From positions 1 to 5,719 of the forward strand of contig CAZLGW010000096.1 in the NCBI GenBank assembly GCA_964559125.1: a DNA stretch of 5,719 nt. Direction: 5' to 3'. The DNA comes from Ravibacter sp964559125. Lineage in GTDB: Bacteria > Bacteroidota > Bacteroidia > Cytophagales > Spirosomataceae. This document shows, piece by piece, positions 1 to 5,719 of this stretch (its first letter is position 1; each line of letters begins with the position of its first letter). The notes under the pieces were generated by a model. It was not told the DNA's origin, did not search any database, and saw only the letters and a list, made by a program, of their open reading frames with translations. The position numbers were made by a program, and so were the translations under genes.

Positions 1-502
1 TTGTCTGTATGGCAGGGTATACATCCTGGGCTTTATCAAAAGCCGGCTGCCTGATTACCCCGGCCTGGAGTGCTTCGGTAAGCGGGATATCTCCGTATAA
101 ATCGACCAGGTTGGCGTAGGAATAGGCCATGAGCACTTCCGAAATCCCGGCATATCCCCATGCTTCCGTTTCTGTGGCTTTCTCTATAAGCAGCTTCATA
201 TCATTCAGGGCTGTGTAAGCCCCCGACCAGCCTCCTGTATTGTAGGATGTCATCGTATTGTATATCCCGCCCATGCCCAGCACATTGGTATGGTGCTCGA
301 TATAATAGGATGCAAGCCTGTTGGAGGCGCTACCTGCTACCGCCTTGATAAAACCCATGGTGGCCTGCGGCAGCCTTGTATTTAAAGGCGCATCGTTGAC
401 CTGGTTGGGGTTCTGATCGATGTCGTTCATGATGCTGTCTGAGCAGGACATCTGAAAGACCAGGGTGATTACTGTTGTTATAAGTATTTTATATCGCTTC
501 AT
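1..502 (-). CDS. SusD/RagB family outer membrane lipoprotein, N-terminal part (cut by window edge)
   Basis: This is the surface-exposed substrate-binding partner of the SusC-like transporter, forming the hinged lid over its pore. Only the first 167 codons are in the window; full family members usually have about 450-600 residues. The start MKRYKILITTVITLVFQMSC is a lipoprotein signal peptide, with the lipidated Cys expected at position 20. The text after it, SDSIMNDIDQNPNQVNDAPL, matches the usual N-terminus of the SusD-like_2 type, in which Asn-Pro-Asn follows shortly after the Cys. Near the edge LVDLYGDIPLTEALQ and PAFDKAQDVYPAIQ are the best-known family motif pair (DLYGDIPxxEA, then PxxDxxxxVY). 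The helical segments between them fit the TPR-like fold. The gene starts 20 bases after the SusC stop, with AAAAGAAG upstream of the ATG as a weak ribosome binding site. The truncation is due to the window end, since the frame is still open at base 1. Family is secure; the ligand is unknown. Confidence -1.
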   Translation of the reverse strand, partial: MKRYKILITTVITLVFQMSCSDSIMNDIDQNPNQVNDAPLNTRLPQATMGFIKAVAGSASNRLASYYIEHHTNVLGMGGIYNTMTSYNTGGWSGAYTALNDMKLLIEKATETEAWGYAGISEVLMAYSYANLVDLYGDIPLTEALQAGVIRQPAFDKAQDVYPAIQT

Positions 503-522
503 CTGGCGCTTCTTTTAAGGTT
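503..522 (-). promoter_or_regulatory. SusC-SusD intergenic spacer with weak ribosome binding site
   Basis: On the coding strand the 20 bases between the TAG of the transporter and the ATG of the lipoprotein gene read AACCTTAAAAGAAGCGCCAG. The AAAAGAAG stretch, ending about 6 bases before the ATG, is the only purine-rich candidate for ribosome binding. There is no hairpin and no room for a promoter, so the two genes are expected to share a transcript. A weak, A-rich leader of this kind is normal in Bacteroidota, where Shine-Dalgarno pairing is often minor. Confidence -1.
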
Positions 523-3500
523 CTACAAGGATATCCGGAGTCCTCCTCCCACGCTCCTGGTTTGCGGCGTGATGCCGCTTCGCCCGTAGCCGGTTACGTT
601 CTGACCTCCCTCGCTGAAATTGACCTCCGGGTCGGAGAATGCATCGGAAATCAGGAACAGGTTCCTGGCCGACAGGTAGACCGAAACAGCGCTCAGCCAT
701 TTCTTTTTCATGCCCGACACCGGCAGGGAGTAGTTGAATGTAAGCTCACGCAGCCTTACAAAAGAAGCGTCCGAAAGCTGCGATTCGTAGTTGGTCCATA
801 ACTGGCTGTAATAAGGATATTCTTTTTTGATAGGGATATCATTTGTTCCTTCAATGACCAGCTGCGTGCCGTTCCAATGTCCCTGGACACCTTCCAGGAC
901 CACTTCCTGCTCCCGGTCGAGCGTACCGGCAGCCAATCCCCGCCAGTTAGCTTCCGCCAGGCCATGATTCCAGAAGACTCCACCCTTCCTCCAGTCTAGC
1001 TGAGCGGTCAGGGCGAAACGCCCGTATCGCAGCCCGTTAGTAATATTCAGCTCAAAATCGGGGACTGTAGTGCCGATTACTTTCAGGTTGTTGTCTGTCA
1101 GCGGGAAGCCATAGGTAGACGATCTCGGATCGTTGTTGATCACGTATTTACCTGTAGCAGGATCTCTCAGGTAGGATCTCCCGTAGATGGAAGGATAACC
1201 GTACCCTGCCTCAGCCACGATCGGATCAGACAATACGATGCGGTTGACTCCTTCGGCCAGGCTTTCCACCGTATTGTCGAACGAGGTAAAGTTGATACCC
1301 AGATCCCAGGTAAACTTCGAGGTAGTGACGGGCGTCAGGTTCAATACTACTTCATGGCCTTTCGAGAGCATGGATCCGGCATTCCTGATTTCAGAGGAAG
1401 CGCCGGTAGAAAGCGGTACCGGGACGCTGTAGATCTGTCCGTTCGACTGCGAGTTGAAATAGGTATATTCCAGTGAGATCCGGTCGTTGAAGAACTTCAG
1501 GTCGGCGCCGACTTCCACGGTCCTTGTATTTTCCGGGCGGAGGTTCGGATCTATTCTTGTAGAACTCTGGGTGAGTCCTGTCAATCCGTTAAAAGGGAAT
1601 ATGAACCCTCCCGGGCTTCCTTTCACGAACCCGGCATTGTTGACATACACAGGGCCCACCTGACCTACTTCCGCATAAGATGCGCGGAGCTTAATGAGCG
1701 AAACGGTCCTTTTCCGGATGTTCAATGCATCCGATAAAATGAAGCTTCCGCCCACAGACGGGTAGAAAAACGACCTGTTGCCCGACGGCATATTGGATGC
1801 GATATCGTTGCGGCCCGAAGCATTCAGGAAAAGGATGCGGTTCCAGCTCAGGTTGACGTTCCCGTAAAAACCTACTACCCGCTGCCTGGAGATGGAATTA
1901 CTTCCGACCAGGTTGGTGGCGTTGTTGAGATTGGCCCATCCGCCGGTTACAAAGTCCGACCCGACCGTCCGGTCGGTGCTGCTCCTGATATCGTAGATCT
2001 CGTTTCCGACTATTGCGTTCAGGTTCAGCTTTTCGCCGAGATCCCGGTCAAATGTCAGGAAAAGGTTGGAGTTGACCTGGTTCTGACGGCTGTTGACCAG
2101 GCTTAGACTCCCGCCGCTGGGAGGGATCGTACGTCCCCGGCTGGCTGTCCCCAATTCCTGGAAATCGGCTTCTTTACTGTTGAAATAATCCATCCCTACC
2201 CGGTAGGTGAGTGAAAGCGCAGGGTTCATGTCGTAGCGCAGCAGTAAATTCCCGAAGGTGCGGTTGGTTTTGTTCTCGCGATAGTTATTGTTGATTACCC
2301 AATACGGATTGTTTTGCCCGCCGCGATAGTACACCTGCTGGTAAGGATTTGACGGGTCCGCATAACGCTTTCCCTTCAGGTTATAAGATGGCGGAACATC
2401 CGTAAGACCTCTGAAATAGTTGTCATTACCGCTTAGTTCGGGATAGTCATCCACGGTGAGGTCCGAATAGTTCAGGGTCAGGCCGACGGTGATGTCTTTA
2501 ATCTTCGTCATTTCACCGTTGAATTTTACATTGTAGCGCTTCAGCCCGGAGCCCGCCACGATCCCTGTCTGGCTGGTCTGTCCTACCCCGATCATGTAGT
2601 TCCCGTATTCCCCTGCGTCAGACAGTGAAAGGTTGTTCGAAAAGGTGTATCCTTTCTGGAAAAACTCCTTGTCGTTGTCGTATGCGCGTGCAACTTCCTG
2701 TTCTCCGAATTCATTGGTATAGGTACCGATCCCGCTGATTTTCGCACCCCATGTCCAGATCTGGTTCAGATCGAATGCGCCGTCCAGCCCCTGGGAATAT
2801 ACGTCCTGCATCTTGGGGAGCCGCGCTACCTGGTCGACGTTGAAATGGCTGTCGAAGCTGATGGTAGGCTTTTCTGATCTCCTGCCACTCTTGGTTTTGA
2901 TGACAATGACGCCGTTAGAGGCCCTCAGTCCATACAATGCAGAAGCAGCCGGCCCTTTCAGTACGTTCATCGATTCTATATCGTTGGGATTCAGGTCGTT
3001 GATACGGGTTCCACCTGCTACCGGCAGGCCGTCGATCACATAAAGAGGTTGGTTATTCCCTGTTATCGACCTGTTTCCCCGGATCGTGATCTGAGGCGCT
3101 TTTCCCGGCATACCGCTGTTGAGGCGGATCGAAACGCCTGCCACTTTTCCCTGCAGGCTGTTTAGCAGATTAGGGTTTCCTACGGCAGTCAGTTGCGCTC
3201 CCTTTACCTCCTGGGTTGCATAGAAAAGCGCTTTCTTTTCCCTTTCAATACCGAATGAGGTCACTACGACCTCTTCCAGGGCCTTTGTGTCGACTTCCAT
3301 CTGCAGGTCGATGTTCGAGCGGTTTCCTACGGCAACCTCCCGGGTGAGGTATCCTACGAATGAAAAGATGATTGATACTTCTCCTTCAGGCACTGTGAGC
3401 CTGTAACTGCCGTCGGTCTGGGTAGTGGTGCCCACAGATGAACCTTTGACAATAATACTGACTCCCGGCAGGCCATCTCCTTTTTCATCGGTTATCCTCC

Positions 3501-3969
3501 CGGTAATCTGTCTGTCCGTGTGGAGCCCGGGCGCTATAACAGATGTTGCGTCTGCAAGGGAGTGGTCTGTGTCCTGCGATTGGGGATTGCCCGATGGTAG
3601 ATTTTCGGGTGTTATCGCCTGGGTCTCTTCTCTCGGTAGGATCACGAACGCTTTTTTGCCTATTCTTTTAAACTTCAACCCATGCGGTTTCAGGAGAGAC
3701 TCAAGTTGCGCCTCGATCCTGGAAGAACCTTTGCCGCTGGCTGCCTCCACCATACGGTCCCTAACGGTAGATTCGTCAAAGAGGATGCTTATCCCGTGCT
3801 GTTTGCCAAGGTCAACCAGGGCTTCCCTGAGCTTTTGTGGAGAGTCGGGCTGGCGGTAAAGCGAGGGAGTCTGTATCGACCTGATGGAAGCAAGCTCCTG
3901 CGACAACCCTGCCAGGTGGGTAACCAGCACAAGACAGCATATCAATGTCCTTGATAGATATTTCATCAT
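523..3969 (-). CDS. SusC/RagA family TonB-linked outer membrane transporter with N-terminal STN signalling domain
   Basis: This is an outer membrane TonB-dependent importer of 1148 residues that should pair with the SusD-like lipoprotein encoded next to it. A signal peptide covers about 1-24 (MMKYLSRTLICCLVLVTHLA, then GLSQ). An STN domain (about 45-112, REALVDLGKQHGISILFD onward to KAFVILPRE) is the sensor part used to signal to FecR proteins. A polar linker (about 113-152) leads to a carboxypeptidase-regulatory-like beta domain (about 153-236: ITGRITDEKGDGLPGVSI, TDGSYRLTVPEG, FSFVGYLTREV). LEEVVVTSFG is the TonB-box-like segment. The plug runs to about 360 and includes ITIRGNRSITGNNQPLYVID and the family signature LYGLRASNGVIVIKTKSG (345-362). 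The remaining part is the large beta barrel, rich in alternating and aromatic residues. The frame stays open upstream to 4200, but only the start at the tandem ATGs 3969/3966 gives a signal peptide and avoids overlapping FecR. No strong Shine-Dalgarno is present. The final residue is Leu rather than the usual aromatic. The substrate cannot be inferred. Confidence -1.
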   Translation of the reverse strand: MMKYLSRTLICCLVLVTHLAGLSQELASIRSIQTPSLYRQPDSPQKLREALVDLGKQHGISILFDESTVRDRMVEAASGKGSSRIEAQLESLLKPHGLKFKRIGKKAFVILPREETQAITPENLPSGNPQSQDTDHSLADATSVIAPGLHTDRQITGRITDEKGDGLPGVSIIVKGSSVGTTTQTDGSYRLTVPEGEVSIIFSFVGYLTREVAVGNRSNIDLQMEVDTKALEEVVVTSFGIEREKKALFYATQEVKGAQLTAVGNPNLLNSLQGKVAGVSIRLNSGMPGKAPQITIRGNRSITGNNQPLYVIDGLPVAGGTRINDLNPNDIESMNVLKGPAASALYGLRASNGVIVIKTKSGRRSEKPTISFDSHFNVDQVARLPKMQDVYSQGLDGAFDLNQIWTWGAKISGIGTYTNEFGEQEVARAYDNDKEFFQKGYTFSNNLSLSDAGEYGNYMIGVGQTSQTGIVAGSGLKRYNVKFNGEMTKIKDITVGLTLNYSDLTVDDYPELSGNDNYFRGLTDVPPSYNLKGKRYADPSNPYQQVYYRGGQNNPYWVINNNYRENKTNRTFGNLLLRYDMNPALSLTYRVGMDYFNSKEADFQELGTASRGRTIPPSGGSLSLVNSRQNQVNSNLFLTFDRDLGEKLNLNAIVGNEIYDIRSSTDRTVGSDFVTGGWANLNNATNLVGSNSISRQRVVGFYGNVNLSWNRILFLNASGRNDIASNMPSGNRSFFYPSVGGSFILSDALNIRKRTVSLIKLRASYAEVGQVGPVYVNNAGFVKGSPGGFIFPFNGLTGLTQSSTRIDPNLRPENTRTVEVGADLKFFNDRISLEYTYFNSQSNGQIYSVPVPLSTGASSEIRNAGSMLSKGHEVVLNLTPVTTSKFTWDLGINFTSFDNTVESLAEGVNRIVLSDPIVAEAGYGYPSIYGRSYLRDPATGKYVINNDPRSSTYGFPLTDNNLKVIGTTVPDFELNITNGLRYGRFALTAQLDWRKGGVFWNHGLAEANWRGLAAGTLDREQEVVLEGVQGHWNGTQLVIEGTNDIPIKKEYPYYSQLWTNYESQLSDASFVRLRELTFNYSLPVSGMKKKWLSAVSVYLSARNLFLISDAFSDPEVNFSEGGQNVTGYGRSGITPQTRSVGGGLRISL

Positions 3970-3982
3970 TTTGTTGGAAAGA

Positions 3983-4981
3983 TTAAAGGTTAGATTCGGA
4001 ACGGAGTTCAATGCGGTTCTTATTCCGGGAAATCTCAATGTGGTAAAGCTCCGCCAATACCTGCAGCAGGTCGTCGGGACTCTGCGCTTCATAGATCCCG
4101 CCAAGCTCTTTTTCTTCAAGGGCGGGGTCTGTGATCCGTATGACAACCCCGAAGCGGTCTTCCATCTGGCGCGCGACTTCAGACAGCGGTGTGTTGTCAA
4201 AATAAAACTGGTGAGTTTTCCATGCCAGGTACTGCTGTGGTTTTTCGGGTACCGACAATATCCCGGGCCTGTTTTTCGTCACCTCAAAAAGGTGTCCGGG
4301 CTTCATGTAGATCTGGCGTCCTTCAGGGAGCACCATTTTTACCTTCCCTTCGGTGAGGTAAACACGTTTGTTCTTATCGCGGGACAGCGCTATAAACTTC
4401 GTTCCCAGTACTTCTATGGAATAGCCGTCGTCCATCTCCACGACAAACCTCGATGCGGGCGTATGGGCGACGTCAAATTCTGCTTCTCCTTCCAGGCTGA
4501 CCCTACGTGTATCCTTATTAAACCCGAACCGGGGTACCAGGAGCCGGGAGTTGGCATTCAGCATGACCTTTGTGCCGTCTGTGAGCGTATAATGGGCGGT
4601 TTTTCCAAAAGGATTGTCATATTCCTGGTAGAGAATATCCTCTTTCCATACCCAGAAGGAAACAATCAGCAGGCAGGCGGCAATGCCGGCAAACCGGAAG
4701 AAAGCCCCGTCCAGCCAGGCTCTCCAGAAAGGGATTTTCCCAACTGCAACTGAGGGCGTAGTTTCCTGATTATTAACCATCACCAGGCGATATTTCTCGA
4801 GAGCAGCCGCCTCGTCCGGTACAAACTGGGCGTGCAGGCTTTCCCATTCATCGAGGCAACGATAGTAGAAATCGTCGTTGCCGGGCTGCAGAAGCCATTC
4901 TTCGATCATCTTTCTCTGAATCGAAGTCGTCTTCCCTTCGAAGAACTCAAAGAGTGTATTTTTATCTATCGGTCTTTTCAT
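3983..4981 (-). CDS. FecR family anti-sigma factor with C-terminal DUF4974 domain
   Basis: This is an inner-membrane regulator of 332 residues that should bind the neighbouring ECF sigma factor in the cytoplasm and receive a signal from the transporter in the periplasm. The cytoplasmic N-terminal part (about 1-90) carries the usual opening of this family, FFEGKTTSIQRKMIEEWL, and a second Trp-containing stretch (CLDEWESLH). One transmembrane helix follows at about 95-113 (FRFAGIAACLLIVSFWVW). The FecR domain lies at about 125-225, with typical pieces TLTDGTKVMLNANSRL, VSLEGEAEFDVAH and EVLGTKF, and YLTEGKVKM near its end. The C-terminal DUF4974-like domain lies at about 257-327, beginning HQFYFDNTPLSEVARQMEDR. 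Length and domain order are normal for Bacteroidota FecR proteins, and no truncation is seen. The start ATG 4981 has an A/G-rich stretch (AGAAAAGATGAG) upstream. The stop lies 13 bases before the transporter start, which points to translation from one transcript. Whether it is a pure anti-sigma factor or is also needed for sigma activity, as for E. coli FecR, cannot be told. Confidence -1.
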   Translation of the reverse strand: MKRPIDKNTLFEFFEGKTTSIQRKMIEEWLLQPGNDDFYYRCLDEWESLHAQFVPDEAAALEKYRLVMVNNQETTPSVAVGKIPFWRAWLDGAFFRFAGIAACLLIVSFWVWKEDILYQEYDNPFGKTAHYTLTDGTKVMLNANSRLLVPRFGFNKDTRRVSLEGEAEFDVAHTPASRFVVEMDDGYSIEVLGTKFIALSRDKNKRVYLTEGKVKMVLPEGRQIYMKPGHLFEVTKNRPGILSVPEKPQQYLAWKTHQFYFDNTPLSEVARQMEDRFGVVIRITDPALEEKELGGIYEAQSPDDLLQVLAELYHIEISRNKNRIELRSESNL

Positions 4982-5013
4982 TGAAACTCATCTTTTCTGG
5001 CAAATATTTTACA

Positions 5014-5673
5014 CTAGATGACAGGACCTTTTCCGGTGTGAGCCAGTACGCCTGCCAGCATCAGCAAAAACCAGTCATCCTGGAGCCCCTGGCGAAGACG
5101 TATCAACGCCCGGCTTACCAGCGCCTCGACGGCTTTGTTGCTTACCTTCATTTCTGCAGCGATCTCATCGTATTTTTTACCCTCTACCCGTTTCATCAGG
5201 TAGGCTCTCCGGCATTGCGGCGGCAGTTGCTGGATGATACGCTCTACTTTCTGGTGCAATTCGGTATAGTGCAGAACCTCATCGGGGAGCTGCTCGCGGG
5301 AGGAGGCATGGTAGGCGTTTTCCAGCGAATCGCTCCTTTCTATCTGCATTTTTAAATGGTTGTAGGAACGGTGGCGCACCGACCGGTACAGGTAGGAGCG
5401 ATAGGAAATTCTGATTTGTTCGTAGAGCTTCTTTTGCCAGAAAACAGCAAAAATCTCACCTACAATGTCTTCTGCTGCCTCTTTTGAATGGACGAACCGT
5501 ATGGCATGATTACACAAATTGGTATAGTAGCGCCGGAACAGCAGTTCACAGCCCTTTTGAGGGTTGGTTTCAAATACCTTCCTGATAAACAACTCATCAT
5601 CCACTTCCCTTGCGTCTTGGGATCGTTCTATCCGAATTTCAGCCTCGGATCCGGCTTTCTTGTACATTTCCAT
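5014..5673 (-). CDS. ECF-type RNA polymerase sigma-70 factor (Bacteroidota expansion family)
   Basis: This is an extracytoplasmic-function sigma factor that would direct RNA polymerase to a small regulon, most likely including this operon. Read from ATG 5673 it has 219 residues. Region 2 spans roughly residues 30-109, with the core-binding stretch around AAEDIVGEIFAVFWQ (66-80) followed by the basic SYRSYLYRSVRHRSYNHLK segment. Region 4 spans about 138-196, with LPPQCRRAYLMKRVEGKKYDEIA leading into the helix-turn-helix VSNKAVEALVSRAL. The pattern and size fit the FecI-like family paired with FecR in Bacteroidota. The tail ends in a short hydrophobic run (WFLLMLAGVLA). The open frame extends upstream to GTG 5706 (230 residues). 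I prefer ATG 5673, with ATG 5667 as an alternative, because GTG is rarer and the extra residues match no family feature. No clear Shine-Dalgarno or Bacteroidota-type promoter (TTTG...TAnnTTTG) is visible in the 46 bases upstream. The FecR gene follows after 32 bases. Family assignment is very secure; the exact start is not. Confidence -1.
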   Translation of the reverse strand: MEMYKKAGSEAEIRIERSQDAREVDDELFIRKVFETNPQKGCELLFRRYYTNLCNHAIRFVHSKEAAEDIVGEIFAVFWQKKLYEQIRISYRSYLYRSVRHRSYNHLKMQIERSDSLENAYHASSREQLPDEVLHYTELHQKVERIIQQLPPQCRRAYLMKRVEGKKYDEIAAEMKVSNKAVEALVSRALIRLRQGLQDDWFLLMLAGVLAHTGKGPVI

Positions 5674-5719
5674 ACATATCCGTATTTGGGCCGGCTTATC
5701 TTGCACCTAACACAGACAA

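Noticed and set aside
1961..1976. GC-rich hairpin CCGACC-GTCC-GGTCGG
   Set aside because: The stem is only 6 base pairs with no following T-run, and it lies in the middle of the SusC barrel coding region. It is compatible with chance and codon constraint.
3425..3859. A 144-codon open frame on the plus strand
   Set aside because: It is antisense to the STN-linker-beta-domain part of the SusC gene, its translation matches no family I know, and it overlaps another plus-strand open frame. It is a shadow of the real gene.
3970..4020. Possible promoter for susC within the end of the FecR gene
   Set aside because: Only loose matches (TAATCTTTC and an upstream TTGA) are present, with wrong spacing inside the -7 element. 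There is not enough to call a promoter.
3970..4200. A 77-codon upstream extension of the SusC reading frame
   Set aside because: It would overlap FecR by more than 200 bases, would bury the signal peptide inside the protein, and encodes a basic stretch unlike any SusC N-terminus. The tandem ATG at 3969/3966 is the natural start.
3884..4753. A 289-codon open frame on the plus strand
   Set aside because: It lies antisense to the whole FecR coding region, whose domains are unmistakable. Its translation has no recognisable domain and an unnatural residue mix (many Cys, Phe, Arg and Pro), and no ribosome binding site or promoter is evident.
4982..5013. Possible Bacteroidota -7 element (AATATTTG on the coding strand) between sigma and FecR genes
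   Set aside because: It differs from TAnnTTTG at the first position and has no TTTG at the expected upstream distance, so it is not convincing in an AT-rich spacer.
4954..5355. A 133-codon open frame on the plus strand
   Set aside because: It is antisense to region 4 of the sigma factor gene and the sigma/FecR junction. It shows no family resemblance and no leader signal.

Overview
The window is almost solid coding sequence. It holds four genes, all on the minus strand, in the transcription order ECF sigma factor, FecR-type anti-sigma factor, SusC/RagA-type TonB-dependent outer membrane transporter, and SusD/RagB-type surface lipoprotein. The last gene runs off the left edge. This sigma/FecR/SusC/SusD arrangement is characteristic of the Bacteroidota. 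The transporter with an N-terminal STN signalling domain, the weak Shine-Dalgarno sequences, and a base composition of roughly half G+C by eye suggest a free-living, glycan- or peptide-scavenging member of the Cytophagales, Chitinophagales or Sphingobacteriales. The genus cannot be fixed from the sequence alone.

Layout, right to left (5' to 3' of the genes): about 46 bases upstream of the sigma gene with no promoter I can recognise; the ECF sigma factor (5673 to 5014); a 32-base gap; the FecR anti-sigma factor (4981 to 3983); a 13-base gap; the SusC-like transporter (3969 to 523); a 20-base gap; and the SusD-like lipoprotein (502 to the window edge, 167 codons seen). No non-coding stretch exceeds 50 bases. 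I see no RNA gene, insertion sequence, CRISPR array or terminator.

How the genes probably work together: SusC and SusD form a lidded pore in the outer membrane that captures an oligomeric nutrient and imports it with TonB energy. The STN domain at the periplasmic N-terminus of SusC is the element that, in FecA/FecR/FecI-type systems, signals ligand binding to the periplasmic part of the inner-membrane anti-sigma factor. That factor then frees or activates the ECF sigma factor. The short gaps suggest all four genes may be co-transcribed, so the sigma factor could amplify its own operon when substrate is present. The substrate is unknown: no hydrolase or other catabolic gene lies in the window.

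This is a complete, well-preserved example of a known system class, and I do not see a novel system. Items worth a second look are the paired STN-like domains on either side of the FecR/SusC boundary, the compact operon, the poor lipobox of SusD, the non-aromatic C-terminus of SusC, the uncertain sigma start, and a short perfect inverted repeat formed by the two ends of the window.
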